From Hydrogeniiclostridium mannosilyticum (GTDB taxonomy: Bacteria > Bacillota > Clostridia > Oscillospirales > Acutalibacteraceae), in NCBI RefSeq assembly GCF_003268275.1, contig NZ_QLYR01000002.1, positions 124,001 to 188,000 on the forward strand: a DNA stretch of 64,000 bases. The letters run 5' to 3'. Below, piece after piece: positions 43,613 through 51,947 of the stretch. The notes below the pieces were generated by a model. The model had not been told where the DNA came from and searched no databases. It worked only from the letters and a program-made list of their open reading frames with translations. The position numbers and the translations under genes were made by a program. Position 1 is the stretch's first letter; each line of letters opens with the position of its first letter.

Positions 43613-44872
43613 ATGGGAATGACAATGACCCAAAAGATTTTGGCCGCCCATGCAGGGCTGGATTCGGTGGAGCCGGGGCAGCTGATTGAGGCCAAGCTCG
43701 ACGTTGTGCTGGGCAACGACATCACCTCGCCGGTGGCAATTAATGAGTTTGAAAAGTGCGGGGCGTCCTCGGTGTTTGACAACACCCGGATTGCGCTGGT
43801 GATGGACCATTTTACGCCGAATAAGGACATTAAGGCGGCGGAGCAGTGCCGGCAGGTCCGCAGCTTCGCCGGAAAATACGGCATTAAGAATTTTTTTGAT
43901 GTGGGGCGCATGGGCATTGAGCACGCGCTGCTGCCGGAAAAGGGCATAGTGGTACCGGGCGACTGCATCATCGGCGCGGATTCACACACCTGCACTTACG
44001 GCGCGCTGGGCGCGTTTTCCACGGGTGTGGGTTCCACGGACATGGCGGCTGGCATGATCGCCGGCAAGACCTGGTTTAAGGTACCATCGGCCATTCAAGT
44101 CGAGCTGAAGGGGAAGCTGAACCGCTGGGTCAGCGGTAAGGACGTTATTTTGCACCTGATTGGCGAAATCGGCGTGGACGGCGCGCTGTACCAGTCGCTG
44201 GAATTTACAGGCGAAGGCGTGCGGAGCCTGTCGATGGATGACCGCCTCTGCATTGCAAATATGGCGATTGAGGCCGGCGCCAAAAACGGGATATTCCCGG
44301 TGGACGAAGTAACCCTTGCCTATGGAGAGGGCCGCTTCCAGCGCGAGGCCGTGGCCTATGAGGCCGACCCCGACGCGGTGTATGAACGCAAAGTGGTTAT
44401 TGAGCTCGATAAGCTGCGCCCGACGGTATCCTTCCCCCATCTGCCGGAGAATACCCGTGTTATCGACGAGGTGGGCGAGATTAAAATTGACCAGAGCGTC
44501 ATCGGTTCCTGCACTAACGGGCGGATTGAGGACCTGCGCACGGCTGCGGAGATCCTCAAGGGCCGCCAGGTGGCACAGAATGTGCGCTGCATCATCATTC
44601 CGGGTACGCAGGATATTTACCTACAGGCAGTGCGCGAGGGGCTGGCGGAAATTTTTATTGAAGCGGGCGCGGTTTTCAGCACCCCAACCTGCGGGCCCTG
44701 TTTGGGCGGTCACATGGGCGTGCTTGGCAAGGGCGAACGGGCGGTTTCGACCACGAACCGCAACTTTGTAGGCCGCATGGGCCATGTGGAGAGCGAGGTC
44801 TACCTGGCCAGCCCCGCGGTGGCGGCAGCCAGTGCCGTGACGGGCTACATCACCGACCCGGCGAAGCTTTGA
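43613..44872 (+). CDS. leuC: 3-isopropylmalate dehydratase large subunit (or related homoaconitase-type enzyme)
   Basis: A 419-residue aconitase-superfamily protein. The three iron-sulfur cysteines are in place: [24 protein letters not shown] and [13 protein letters not shown]. It isomerises 2- to 3-isopropylmalate in leucine synthesis together with the small subunit encoded 21 bases downstream. The short length is the archaeal/clostridial type, a group that also includes homoaconitase and citraconate hydratases, and no leuA or leuB lies nearby, so the substrate is not certain. AGGAGG 10 bases before the ATG. Confidence 0.87.
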   Translation: MGMTMTQKILAAHAGLDSVEPGQLIEAKLDVVLGNDITSPVAINEFEKCGASSVFDNTRIALVMDHFTPNKDIKAAEQCRQVRSFAGKYGIKNFFDVGRMGIEHALLPEKGIVVPGDCIIGADSHTCTYGALGAFSTGVGSTDMAAGMIAGKTWFKVPSAIQVELKGKLNRWVSGKDVILHLIGEIGVDGALYQSLEFTGEGVRSLSMDDRLCIANMAIEAGAKNGIFPVDEVTLAYGEGRFQREAVAYEADPDAVYERKVVIELDKLRPTVSFPHLPENTRVIDEVGEIKIDQSVIGSCTNGRIEDLRTAAEILKGRQVAQNVRCIIIPGTQDIYLQAVREGLAEIFIEAGAVFSTPTCGPCLGGHMGVLGKGERAVSTTNRNFVGRMGHVESEVYLASPAVAAASAVTGYITDPAKL

Positions 44873-44893
44873 GCGAGAAAGGATGGTCATGAT

Positions 44894-45376
44894 ATGAACG
44901 CACATGGAAGAGTACATAAATACGGCGACAACGTTGACACCGACGTTATTATTCCCGCCCGTTACCTGAACACCGCCTCTCATGCGGAGCTTGCGGCGCA
45001 TTGCATGGAGGATATTGATAAGAGCTTTGTGAGCAAGGTCCAGCCTGGCGACATTATGGTTGCAGAAAAGAACTTTGGCTGCGGCTCCTCCCGTGAGCAT
45101 GCGCCCATTGCCATTAAGGCCAGTGGAATTTCCTGCGTCATCGCCAGCACCTTTGCGCGTATTTTTTACCGCAACGCCATCAATATCGGCCTGGCAATTT
45201 TGGAGTGCGACGAGGCTGCCCGTGAGATTCAGGACGGCGACGAGGTGGAGGTCGATTTTGATACCGGCAGGATCAGCGACCATACCACAGGGAAAACCTA
45301 CCAGGCGCAGCCGTTCCCGCCGTTTATTCAGAACATTATTGAAAAGGGCGGGCTGCTCAACAGCATCGAAAAATAA
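44894..45376 (+). CDS. leuD: 3-isopropylmalate dehydratase small subunit
   Basis: A 160-residue swivel-domain partner of Leu[15 protein letters not shown] near the start and [18 protein letters not shown] (substrate-binding loop) are diagnostic. It completes the active site across the subunit interface. AAAGGATGG precedes the ATG; the pair ends in a strong terminator, so it is a two-gene unit under the Crp/Fnr-type palindrome. Confidence 0.9.
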   Translation: MNAHGRVHKYGDNVDTDVIIPARYLNTASHAELAAHCMEDIDKSFVSKVQPGDIMVAEKNFGCGSSREHAPIAIKASGISCVIASTFARIFYRNAINIGLAILECDEAAREIQDGDEVEVDFDTGRISDHTTGKTYQAQPFPPFIQNIIEKGGLLNSIEK

Positions 45377-45405
45377 AGCTGCACCGTACCGTATTTAATA
45401 GGACT

Positions 45406-45438
45406 AAAACAGCCGGGGGGCTTCCCCGGCTGTTTTTT
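45406..45438. terminator. Terminator of leuCD
   Basis: AAAACAGCCGGGG pairs with CCCCGGCTGTTTT, loop GGCTT, followed by T residues. It also faces the convergent HTH gene. Confidence 0.9.
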
Positions 45439-45456
45439 ACTGTTTGGGTACAGGAT

Positions 45457-45936
45457 TCAGGGCTCAGGGCCGGCGTGGGCAGGCTCCTCCGCCGCTTCCA
45501 GCGCGTGGGTGACAAGCGTAAGCAGATCCTGGGCTTCGCCTCGGAGAATCACCCGCACCCGTTTGTTTTTACCGTCGTACTGATAGGCATACTGCAGGCC
45601 GATAAAGCCGGAATGGTTAATTTGTTCGGTAAAGGCCTGGTTCAGCCGCTGGGCAGAGGCCGCATCCCTGGCGGCGAAGTCGTAGATTTGGCAGGAGGCA
45701 TCGACCAGTTTCCTGTCATCCAGCAGAAAATCGTAAATAACGCTGTTCCTTTTGGCAGCGATGCTTTGCCGGACGGATTTCTGTTGCAAAAAGTTTTCGA
45801 AATCCTCGGCGGTAAACTGCCACACGCCGTCGGTCTTTGTGCCGCTCAGCAGGCCGAGCCGAAGATAATTGCGCAGGGTGCGAGTGGTCAGCATGGACAT
45901 GGCGGCCAGCTCTTCGAGCGTATAAAATTCTTTCAT
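45457..45936 (-). CDS. MerR-like helix-turn-helix protein
   Basis: A 159-residue protein. The first 50 residues match the MerR-type winged helix (YTLEELAAMSMLTTRTLRNYLRLGLLSG, two helices plus wing). The rest is a mixed alpha/beta domain I do not recognise, with a TGxxG-free core and no cysteine cluster. Probably a small regulator or excisionase-like DNA-binding protein. AAAGGAG precedes the ATG. It lies downstream of glpK on the same strand but is separated by a terminator. Confidence 0.7.
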   Translation of the reverse strand: MKEFYTLEELAAMSMLTTRTLRNYLRLGLLSGTKTDGVWQFTAEDFENFLQQKSVRQSIAAKRNSVIYDFLLDDRKLVDASCQIYDFAARDAASAQRLNQAFTEQINHSGFIGLQYAYQYDGKNKRVRVILRGEAQDLLTLVTHALEAAEEPAHAGPEP

Positions 45937-46048
45937 TGAAAGGGCTCCTTTCCAAGTTTATAGGTACTGTAGCGGTCTGTATTTATTATAGACCGGGGAA
46001 AGTGCCGGTTCAATTTGAAAAACAGCGGCTTTTTCCGGCCCGGACAAT

Positions 46049-46084
46049 GAAAAGCAGCCGGAGAGGCCCCTCTTCGGCTGCTTA
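46049..46084 (-). terminator. Terminator of glpK
   Basis: On the minus strand AAGCAGCCG pairs with CGGCTGCTT, the inner bases also pair, and TTTT follows. Confidence 0.75.
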
Positions 46085-46171
46085 ATGGTGCGATGATAGA
46101 TAACGCGGCAGCCCACGGCACACGGTAAAGCGGGCCTGGTTGCCGCCCGGGCGTTTTTGCGGGCAGGACCC

Positions 46172-47665
46172 TTACTCCTCCCGCCAGATTTTGGCGCAGG
46201 CCACAGCGTTTTTCCAGCCGTGCAGGCGCTTTTCGCGCTGCCCGGCGTCCATCTCGGGCTCATAGATTTTGTCCAGCGACCAATGCCGCCGCAGGTCGTC
46301 CAGGTCCCTCCAGAAGCCGGAGGCCAGCCCTGCGAGGTAGGCGGCGCCAAGGGCGGTTGTCTCGCGCACAATGGGACGGCGCAGGCGTTTGCCGGTGATG
46401 TCCGCCTGAAACTGCATGATGATGTCGCTGACGCTGGCCCCGCCGTCGACCTTGATCTCATCAAAGAGCAGGCCGGTGTCCGCTATCATGGCGTCAATGA
46501 CGTCCTTGGACTGGAAGGCGATGGATTCGAGCGCGGCACGGATAATATGGTTGCGGCTGGTGCCGCGCGTCAGGCCAAAGAGGCAGCCGCGGGCGTACAT
46601 GTCCCAATGGGGCGCGCCCAGGCCAGTAAAGGCCGGCACAAAATAAACGCCCTGGGTGTCTTTGACCTTGCCGCCGAAATAATCGGCATCAGGCGCTTCT
46701 TTGTAAAAGCCCATTTCGTCGCGCAGCCACTGAAGCACCGCGCCGCCGATAAAGACGCTGCCCTCCAACGCATAGCAGACCTTGCCGCCCAACCCGTAGG
46801 CAATGGTAGTGAGCAGGCCGTGGCGGCTTTCTACCGGGGTATCGCCGGTATTCATCAGGATAAAGTTGCCGGTGCCGTAGGTGTTCTTGATATCGCCGCG
46901 CTCAAAGCAGGCCTGGCCGAACAGTGCCGCCTGCTGGTCGCCCGCGATGCCGCAGATAGGCACCATTGCGCCTGCAATGGGGGTGTACCCGTAAATTTCG
47001 GCACTGCCGCATACCTTGGGAAGCATGCAGGCAGGAATCTCCAGCGCGTTGAGGATTTCCTGGTCCCAGCTGAGGGTGTGAATATTGAACAGCATGGTAC
47101 GCGAGGCGTTGGTGTAATCGGTCACGTGCGCCTTGCCGCCGGTGAGCTTCCAAATCAGCCAGGTGTCTACGGTGCCGAACAGCAGGCGCCCCGCCTCCGC
47201 CTTTTGGCGCGCGCCCTCGACGTGGTCGAGAATCCATTTGAGCTTGGTGGCGGAGAAGTAGGCGTCCACAAGCAGGCCGGTGCTCTGGCGGATGTGTTCT
47301 ACCAGCGGGCCGTGCCACTTGATCTCCTCGCAGATATCCGCCGTGCGGCGGCACTGCCAGACAATTGCGTTGCAGACGGGCAGGCCGGTCTCCTTATCCC
47401 AGACAATGGTGGTTTCACGCTGATTGGTGATGCCGATGCCGGCAATGTCGCCCGCATGGATGTTCATTTTTGTCAGCGCCTCAATCATGACGCTGTACTG
47501 GGTTACATAAATATCCGTCGGGTTATGTTCCACCCACCCGGCCTTGGGGTAAATCTGCGGAAACTCTTTCTGGGCCAACGAAACAATGTTTTGGTCGCGG
47601 TCGAACACAATACAGCGGCAGCTGGTAGTGCCCTGGTCCAGGGCGACAATATATTTTTTCTCCAC
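46172..47665 (-). CDS. glpK: Glycerol kinase
   Basis: A 497-residue FGGY-family kinase that phosphorylates glycerol to glycerol 3-phosphate. [11 protein letters not shown] at residues 6-16 binds ATP phosphate; later landmarks are [12 protein letters not shown], the [11 protein letters not shown] segment and the ATPase-fold [16 protein letters not shown] near residue 410. The GTG start at 47665 gives the standard length and has GGAGG 8 bases upstream. It is divergent from glpP, and both promoters sit within 75 bases, so the locus is one regulatory unit. No glpF facilitator gene is present. Confidence 0.95.
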   Translation of the reverse strand: MEKKYIVALDQGTTSCRCIVFDRDQNIVSLAQKEFPQIYPKAGWVEHNPTDIYVTQYSVMIEALTKMNIHAGDIAGIGITNQRETTIVWDKETGLPVCNAIVWQCRRTADICEEIKWHGPLVEHIRQSTGLLVDAYFSATKLKWILDHVEGARQKAEAGRLLFGTVDTWLIWKLTGGKAHVTDYTNASRTMLFNIHTLSWDQEILNALEIPACMLPKVCGSAEIYGYTPIAGAMVPICGIAGDQQAALFGQACFERGDIKNTYGTGNFILMNTGDTPVESRHGLLTTIAYGLGGKVCYALEGSVFIGGAVLQWLRDEMGFYKEAPDADYFGGKVKDTQGVYFVPAFTGLGAPHWDMYARGCLFGLTRGTSRNHIIRAALESIAFQSKDVIDAMIADTGLLFDEIKVDGGASVSDIIMQFQADITGKRLRRPIVRETTALGAAYLAGLASGFWRDLDDLRRHWSLDKIYEPEMDAGQREKRLHGWKNAVACAKIWREE

Positions 47666-47738
47666 GGCAATTCCTCCCTTTTTACAGCTTGGCCGTTTGC
47701 TCTTTTCAGCAGGGGAAAGGGGCGGGGCGTTTATCCCC

Positions 47739-47767
47739 ATCATAATATAGGGCCCGCGGCTTGTCAA
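47739..47767 (-). promoter_or_regulatory. Promoter of glpK
   Basis: TTGACA, 17 bases, TATGAT. The leader is about 65 bases and shows no terminator, unlike that of the GlpA-like gene. Confidence 0.75.
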
Positions 47768-47785
47768 GGTTGCGGGCACGGCCCC

Positions 47786-47814
47786 TTGAAGCATACACGG
47801 AATTATGCTACAAT
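47786..47814 (+). promoter_or_regulatory. Promoter of glpP
   Basis: TTGAAG, 17 bases, TACAAT. Expected transcription start near 47821, ahead of a possible 28-codon leader frame and glpP. Confidence 0.7.
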
Positions 47815-47850
47815 AATGTCGGAAAACCAAGCGAGGGAGGAGGGGGTTAT

Positions 47851-47937
47851 TTGACAGCGCAGAAATTGAGGGCGTGCGGCGTGGGCAGCATGCTCGAGGA
47901 CCCGGCGGCCTGTGCGCTGCATATGAGCTATGAGTAG
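47851..47937 (+). CDS. Possible 28-residue leader peptide upstream of glpP
   Basis: An open frame of 28 codons with a TTG start placed right after a strong GGGAGGAGGGGG site, ending 19 bases before the glpP start. It lies inside the glpP transcript. The product has two cysteines and no family match. It could be a translated leader or a chance frame beside a purine-rich stretch. Confidence 0.3.
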   Translation: MTAQKLRACGVGSMLEDPAACALHMSYE

Positions 47938-47956
47938 GGAGAGAAGGAAAACCAAT

Positions 47957-48523
47957 ATGGCCAGCGAGCTTTCCGCAATGCTGGACGAATGCCCGATTAT
48001 TGCCGCGGTTAAAAATGAGGCGGGGCTGGAGCAGTGCCTACAGTCGGAAATCCAGCTGGTGTTTATTCTGTACGGATCCGTGTGCGAGATTCCCGCGATT
48101 GTACAGCAGGTGAAAAACGCGGGACGCTCGGCGGTGGTGCATGTGGACCTGATTTCGGGCCTGAGCCCCAGGGAGGCGGCGGTAGACTTTATTCGCCAAT
48201 ATACCCGTGCGGACGGCATCATCAGCACGCGCCCGCAGGTGCTCCGCCGGGCTAAAGATCTGGGCCTTGCCACGGTGCAGCGCTTTTTTGTCATTGACTC
48301 TATGGCGCTGGAAAATGTCTACAAGCATCAAGAGGACACCCGGCCGGATTTTATTGAGATGCTGCCGGGCGCCATGCCGAAGATTTTGCAAAAGCTCAGC
48401 AGCTCGCTTCCGACCCCCATTATTGCGGGCGGGCTGATCTCGGACAAGGAGGACGTAATGGCGGCGCTGAAGGCCGGGGCCCGGGCTATCTCCACCACCA
48501 ACCCGGAAATCTGGTTTATGTAA
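47957..48523 (+). CDS. glpP: Glycerol-3-phosphate-responsive antiterminator GlpP
   Basis: A 188-residue TIM-barrel-like RNA-binding regulator. With glycerol 3-phosphate bound, GlpP lets transcription pass terminators in glp leaders in Bacillus. Family motifs seen: [40 protein letters not shown] and [27 protein letters not shown] (adjacent segments). The ATG at 47957 has AAGGA 9 bases upstream and gives the normal length. The next gene, a GlpA-like dehydrogenase, has exactly such a terminator in its leader. Confidence 0.92.
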   Translation: MASELSAMLDECPIIAAVKNEAGLEQCLQSEIQLVFILYGSVCEIPAIVQQVKNAGRSAVVHVDLISGLSPREAAVDFIRQYTRADGIISTRPQVLRRAKDLGLATVQRFFVIDSMALENVYKHQEDTRPDFIEMLPGAMPKILQKLSSSLPTPIIAGGLISDKEDVMAALKAGARAISTTNPEIWFM

Positions 48524-48538
48524 ATTTGCACCGCCCTC

Positions 48539-48567
48539 TTGCAATCTGCCGGAGGGGCGCGTATAAT
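48539..48567 (+). promoter_or_regulatory. Promoter of the GlpA-like dehydrogenase operon
   Basis: TTGCAA, 17 bases, perfect TATAAT, starting 15 bases after the glpP stop. Transcription would begin about 120 bases before the coding region. Confidence 0.8.
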
Positions 48568-48623
48568 AAAGCAGAATAAACGGCGAGGCGCCGGATAATT
48601 GAATGATTGCGTGAGAAGATGAG

Positions 48624-48671
48624 GCAAGCAAAAGAAAACCCGTGAAATGGGTTTATTTTGCTTGCTTTTTT
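48624..48671 (+). terminator. Leader terminator, probable GlpP antitermination site
   Basis: GCAAGCAAAA-G-AAACCC pairs with GGGTTT-A-TTTTGCTTGC around a 6-7 base loop, giving a long stem followed by six T residues. It lies between the promoter at 48539 and the ribosome binding site of the dehydrogenase gene, and downstream of glpP. This is the known GlpP layout. Confidence 0.85.
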
Positions 48672-48693
48672 ATGTGCAAAAGGAGGATGAGGG

Positions 48694-50136
48694 ATGATTC
48701 ATGTGGACGTAGCGGTCATCGGCGGCGGCATTTGTGGCTGCGCGCTGCTGTATGAGCTGAGCCGCTATCGGGTGAGCAGCATACTTTTGGAGAGGGAAAA
48801 CGATGTGTCCATTGGTACGACGAAGGCCAACAGCGCGATTGTGCATGCGGGGTACGACCCGTTGCCGGGCACGAGCATGGCGCGCTATAACGTGGAGGGC
48901 AATGCCCTGGTCAAGGAGCTCTGCCGTAAGCTGGATGTGCCCTGCAAGGAGACGGGCTCCCTGGTGCTGGCCTTTGACGGGGAGGAGATGCTGCAGGTAG
49001 ATGTGCTGTTCCACCGTGGACGGAAGAACGGCGTGCCCGGGCTGCGGGTGCTGAACCCGGCGGAAATCCGGGAGCTGGAGCCGGCGGTAAGCGATGCGGC
49101 CAAGGCCGCGCTTTACGCCCCCAGCGCCGCAATTGTCAGCCCATGGGAGCTGGCGCTTGCCCTGGCGGAAACGGCTGTGCGCAATGGGGCCGGCGTTCGC
49201 CTGAACAGCGAGGTCACCGCTATCCGCAAGGGGGCCGGGGGCCGGGGCTTTATTCTGGCCGCCGGCGGCGAGGAAATACACGCGCGCTATGTGGTCAATG
49301 CCGCCGGGGTGGACTGCGACCTGGTTGACCGGCTGCTAAATCCCGCATCCTTCACCGTTCATCCCAGCAAAGGGCAGTATTACCTGCTGGATAAAAGCCA
49401 GGGTGCGCTGGTAAAGCACGTGATCTTTCAATGCCCCGGCAAGCAGGGAAAGGGGGTGCTGGTAGCGCCGACGGTACATGGTAACCTGATTGTGGGGCCG
49501 GATGCGGAGCCCGCGGAGCGCGGCGATTTGAGCACGACAGCCGAGGGGCTGGAGTTTGTGCGCCGCACGGCGGCAAAATCTGTGCCGGGCATTGCGTTTC
49601 GTGAATCCATCCGCAATTTTTCCGGTTTGCGGGCGCTGACGGATGAGGAGGATTTTATTGTCGGGGAATCCGAGACGCCGGGCTTTTTCCGCATAGCGGG
49701 CATCAAATCGCCGGGGCTGACCTCGGCGCCGGCAATTGCCCGTGACATGGTGCGGATGCTCGGGGCATCGGGCCTCGCGCTGGAGGAAAAGGCGGAATGG
49801 GTGGACAGGCGGCATGTGGTGCGCTTCAAGCAGCTTTCCGCCGCCGGGCGTGCGGAGTTGATTCGCCGTCAGCCGCTTTATGGGCGGATTGTCTGCCGCT
49901 GTGAGACGGTCACAGAGGGTGAGATTGTCGCGGCCCTGCACTCGCCGCTGCCGCCCTGCTCGCTGGATGGAGTCAAGCGGCGCTGCGGCACGGGGATGGG
50001 ACGCTGCCAGGGCGGCTTTTGCGGCCCGCGCGTGCTGGAGATCATTGCACGCGAGACTGGCTGTGCGCCGGAACAGATCCCACAGGACCGGGCTGGTATG
50101 ACGGTGGTTACCGGCAGGACAAAGGAGGGGCAATGA
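48694..50136 (+). CDS. GlpA-like glycerol-3-phosphate dehydrogenase with BFD-type [2Fe-2S] domain
   Basis: A 480-residue FAD enzyme of the DAO family. The dinucleotide motif is VAVIGGGICGCALLYEL at residues 6-22, and TTKANSAIVHAGYDP is typical of G3P/2-hydroxyacid oxidoreductases. After about residue 400 there is a BFD-like domain with the cysteine set CRCETVT...RRCGTGMGRCQGGFCGP. It would oxidise glycerol 3-phosphate to dihydroxyacetone phosphate and pass electrons on. AGGAGG precedes the ATG. It is the first of three coupled genes, a clostridial arrangement replacing GlpABC. Confidence 0.88.
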   Translation: MIHVDVAVIGGGICGCALLYELSRYRVSSILLERENDVSIGTTKANSAIVHAGYDPLPGTSMARYNVEGNALVKELCRKLDVPCKETGSLVLAFDGEEMLQVDVLFHRGRKNGVPGLRVLNPAEIRELEPAVSDAAKAALYAPSAAIVSPWELALALAETAVRNGAGVRLNSEVTAIRKGAGGRGFILAAGGEEIHARYVVNAAGVDCDLVDRLLNPASFTVHPSKGQYYLLDKSQGALVKHVIFQCPGKQGKGVLVAPTVHGNLIVGPDAEPAERGDLSTTAEGLEFVRRTAAKSVPGIAFRESIRNFSGLRALTDEEDFIVGESETPGFFRIAGIKSPGLTSAPAIARDMVRMLGASGLALEEKAEWVDRRHVVRFKQLSAAGRAELIRRQPLYGRIVCRCETVTEGEIVAALHSPLPPCSLDGVKRRCGTGMGRCQGGFCGPRVLEIIARETGCAPEQIPQDRAGMTVVTGRTKEGQ

Positions 50137-51419
50137 ATATGGAGCAGACGCTGTATGATGTAATTGTGGTCGGCGGCGGGCCGGCGGGCCTGGCGGCGGC
50201 AATAGAGGCCGCCGCAAACGGGGCCGGGCGGGTGGTGCTACTGGAGCGCAACCATGAGCTGGGCGGCATTTTGAACCAGTGCATCCACAACGGCTTCGGC
50301 CTGCATTATTTTAAGGAGGAACTGACCGGGCCGGAATATGCCGGGCGGTTTATTGATCTGCTGCGGGAGACCAGTGTGGAGGTTAAGCTGGACACTATGG
50401 TGCTGGAGGTTGGCGGCGGCCGTGTGGTACGGGCGATGAACCCGACGGACGGTTACATGGAGCTGCGCGGCAAATCGGTGGTATTGAATATGGGATGCCG
50501 GGAACGGACGCGCGGAGCCATTGCGATTCCGGGCGATAGGCCGGCGGGGATTTTTACCGCCGGCGCGGCCCAGCTCTATGTGAATGTGGAGGGCTACATG
50601 GTCGGCAAGCGGGTGGTCATTCTGGGCTCCGGCGACATCGGCCTGATTATGGCGCGGCGCATGACGCTGGAGGGCGCCAAGGTGCTTGCATGCGTGGAGA
50701 TCATGCCCTATTCCGGCGGGCTGAACCGCAATATTGTGCAGTGCCTGGAGGATTTTGACATCCCACTCTATTTATCACACACCATTACGAACATCAAGGG
50801 CAGCAAGCGGGTGGAGCAGGTGACGGTGTCCAGGGTGGACGAAAACCGCAGGCCGGTTCCAGGGACGGAGATGGTATTTGACTGCGATACGGTGCTGCTC
50901 TCGGTAGGGCTCATCCCGGAAAATGAGCTCTCCCGGCAGGCGGGCATAGAGATGGACCCCAGGACGAACGGCCCGGTGGTCTATGAAAATATGGAGACCT
51001 CCATTCCCGGTATCTTTGCCAGCGGCAACGTGGTCCACGTGCACGACCTGGCGGACTTTGTCACAGCCGAGGGGCAGCGTGCGGGCCGGGCGGCCGCCGC
51101 GTTTGCCCGTGGCGGCCGCCCGGCAGTTGGGGAGGCGCTCACCGTTGAGAACGGAGAGGGCGTTTCCTATGTAGTGCCGCAGCGGCTTCGGCCACAGTAT
51201 GCAGGGCAGCGTGCAGAGCTGTTTTTTCGGGTACGGGCGGTATATGGAAGGTCGGTGATCCGCGTGACGGCAGGGGATGAGCTGCTGGCACAGTTCCCGC
51301 GCCAGCATATGGCGCCGGGTGAAATGGAGAAAATCGTGCTGCCAAAGGTGCTGCTGGACCGGGCCGCGGGCAGGAATTTGCAGGTTTCGGTGGCAGCGGA
51401 AGAGGAGGTGCCCGCATGA
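50133..51419 (+). CDS. FAD/NAD(P)-dependent oxidoreductase, partner of the GlpA-like enzyme
   Basis: A 428-residue pyridine nucleotide-disulfide-reductase-like protein. FAD motif VIVVGGGPAGLAAAIEAA, then GGILNQCIHNGFGLHYF, the NAD(P) motif VVILGSGDIGLIMARRM and FASGNVVHVHD near the end. It lacks the usual CxxxxC pair and probably moves electrons between the GlpA-like subunit and NAD(H). Its ATG overlaps the previous stop (ATGA) with AAAGGAGG upstream; a second ATG two codons later has better spacing. The next gene also overlaps by ATGA, so all three are translated together. Confidence 0.85.
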   Translation: MNMEQTLYDVIVVGGGPAGLAAAIEAAANGAGRVVLLERNHELGGILNQCIHNGFGLHYFKEELTGPEYAGRFIDLLRETSVEVKLDTMVLEVGGGRVVRAMNPTDGYMELRGKSVVLNMGCRERTRGAIAIPGDRPAGIFTAGAAQLYVNVEGYMVGKRVVILGSGDIGLIMARRMTLEGAKVLACVEIMPYSGGLNRNIVQCLEDFDIPLYLSHTITNIKGSKRVEQVTVSRVDENRRPVPGTEMVFDCDTVLLSVGLIPENELSRQAGIEMDPRTNGPVVYENMETSIPGIFASGNVVHVHDLADFVTAEGQRAGRAAAAFARGGRPAVGEALTVENGEGVSYVVPQRLRPQYAGQRAELFFRVRAVYGRSVIRVTAGDELLAQFPRQHMAPGEMEKIVLPKVLLDRAAGRNLQVSVAAEEEVPA

Positions 51420-51796
51420 GGGAGCTGATTTGTATTGTATGCCCGAAAGGCTGCCATTTACAGGTGGATGAGGAAAACGGCTGCCGGGTAACGGGAAATG
51501 CCTGCCCGCGCGGGGCTGTTTACGGCAGGGAGGAACTGCTGAACCCGGTGCGCACGGTGACGACCACCATGCGTGTGGCGGGAGGAATGAGTCCACGAGC
51601 GCCGGTTAAGACGGCGCGGCCGGTTCCAAAGGACAGAGTTTTTGAGGCCATGCAGGCCATCAACGCCGCTGTCGCCAAGGCGCCGGTAGCAGTAGGGGAG
51701 ACGCTCGCCTCCAACCTGCTGGGGCTGGGCATCGACGTTGTTGCAACCAAGGCAGTGGCGCGTGCGGACGGTGAGGAAAGGCTTTCATTTGAATAA
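51416..51796 (+). CDS. DUF1667 family protein
   Basis: A 126-residue protein with CIVCPKGCHLQV near the start and GNACPRGAVYG shortly after, giving cysteines that could bind zinc or an iron-sulfur centre. DUF1667 proteins regularly follow GlpA- and FAD-oxidoreductase genes in Clostridia and are thought to be a third subunit, possibly in electron transfer. The start overlaps the upstream stop (ATGA). AGAGGAGG lies upstream. Confidence 0.88.
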   Translation: MRELICIVCPKGCHLQVDEENGCRVTGNACPRGAVYGREELLNPVRTVTTTMRVAGGMSPRAPVKTARPVPKDRVFEAMQAINAAVAKAPVAVGETLASNLLGLGIDVVATKAVARADGEERLSFE

Positions 51797-51806
51797 GCGT
51801 AGTGAT

Positions 51807-51840
51807 TATCCCCAATATTTTTTAGGAAATATTGGGGATA
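51807..51840. repeat. Perfect 14-bp inverted repeat before the GH78 gene
   Basis: TATCCCCAATATTT and AAATATTGGGGATA are exact inverted copies separated by TTTAGG. There is no U tract after it, so it may be an operator for the rhamnosidase gene rather than a terminator of the glp operon. Confidence 0.6.
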
Positions 51841-51947
51841 TCTACAATAGAAATTTTGGTGTGGGTTGGGATAGAATAAAAAGGAAAATTGCTGCAACAG
51901 CGTTCTGTTGATGTGGCCGGCCCACATGGAGAAAAGGAGTGAATTGT

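Noticed and set aside
47851-47856. TTGACA before glpP as a -35 element
   Set aside because: No -10 box lies 16-18 bases downstream; the hexamer is better read as the TTG start of a short frame after a ribosome site.
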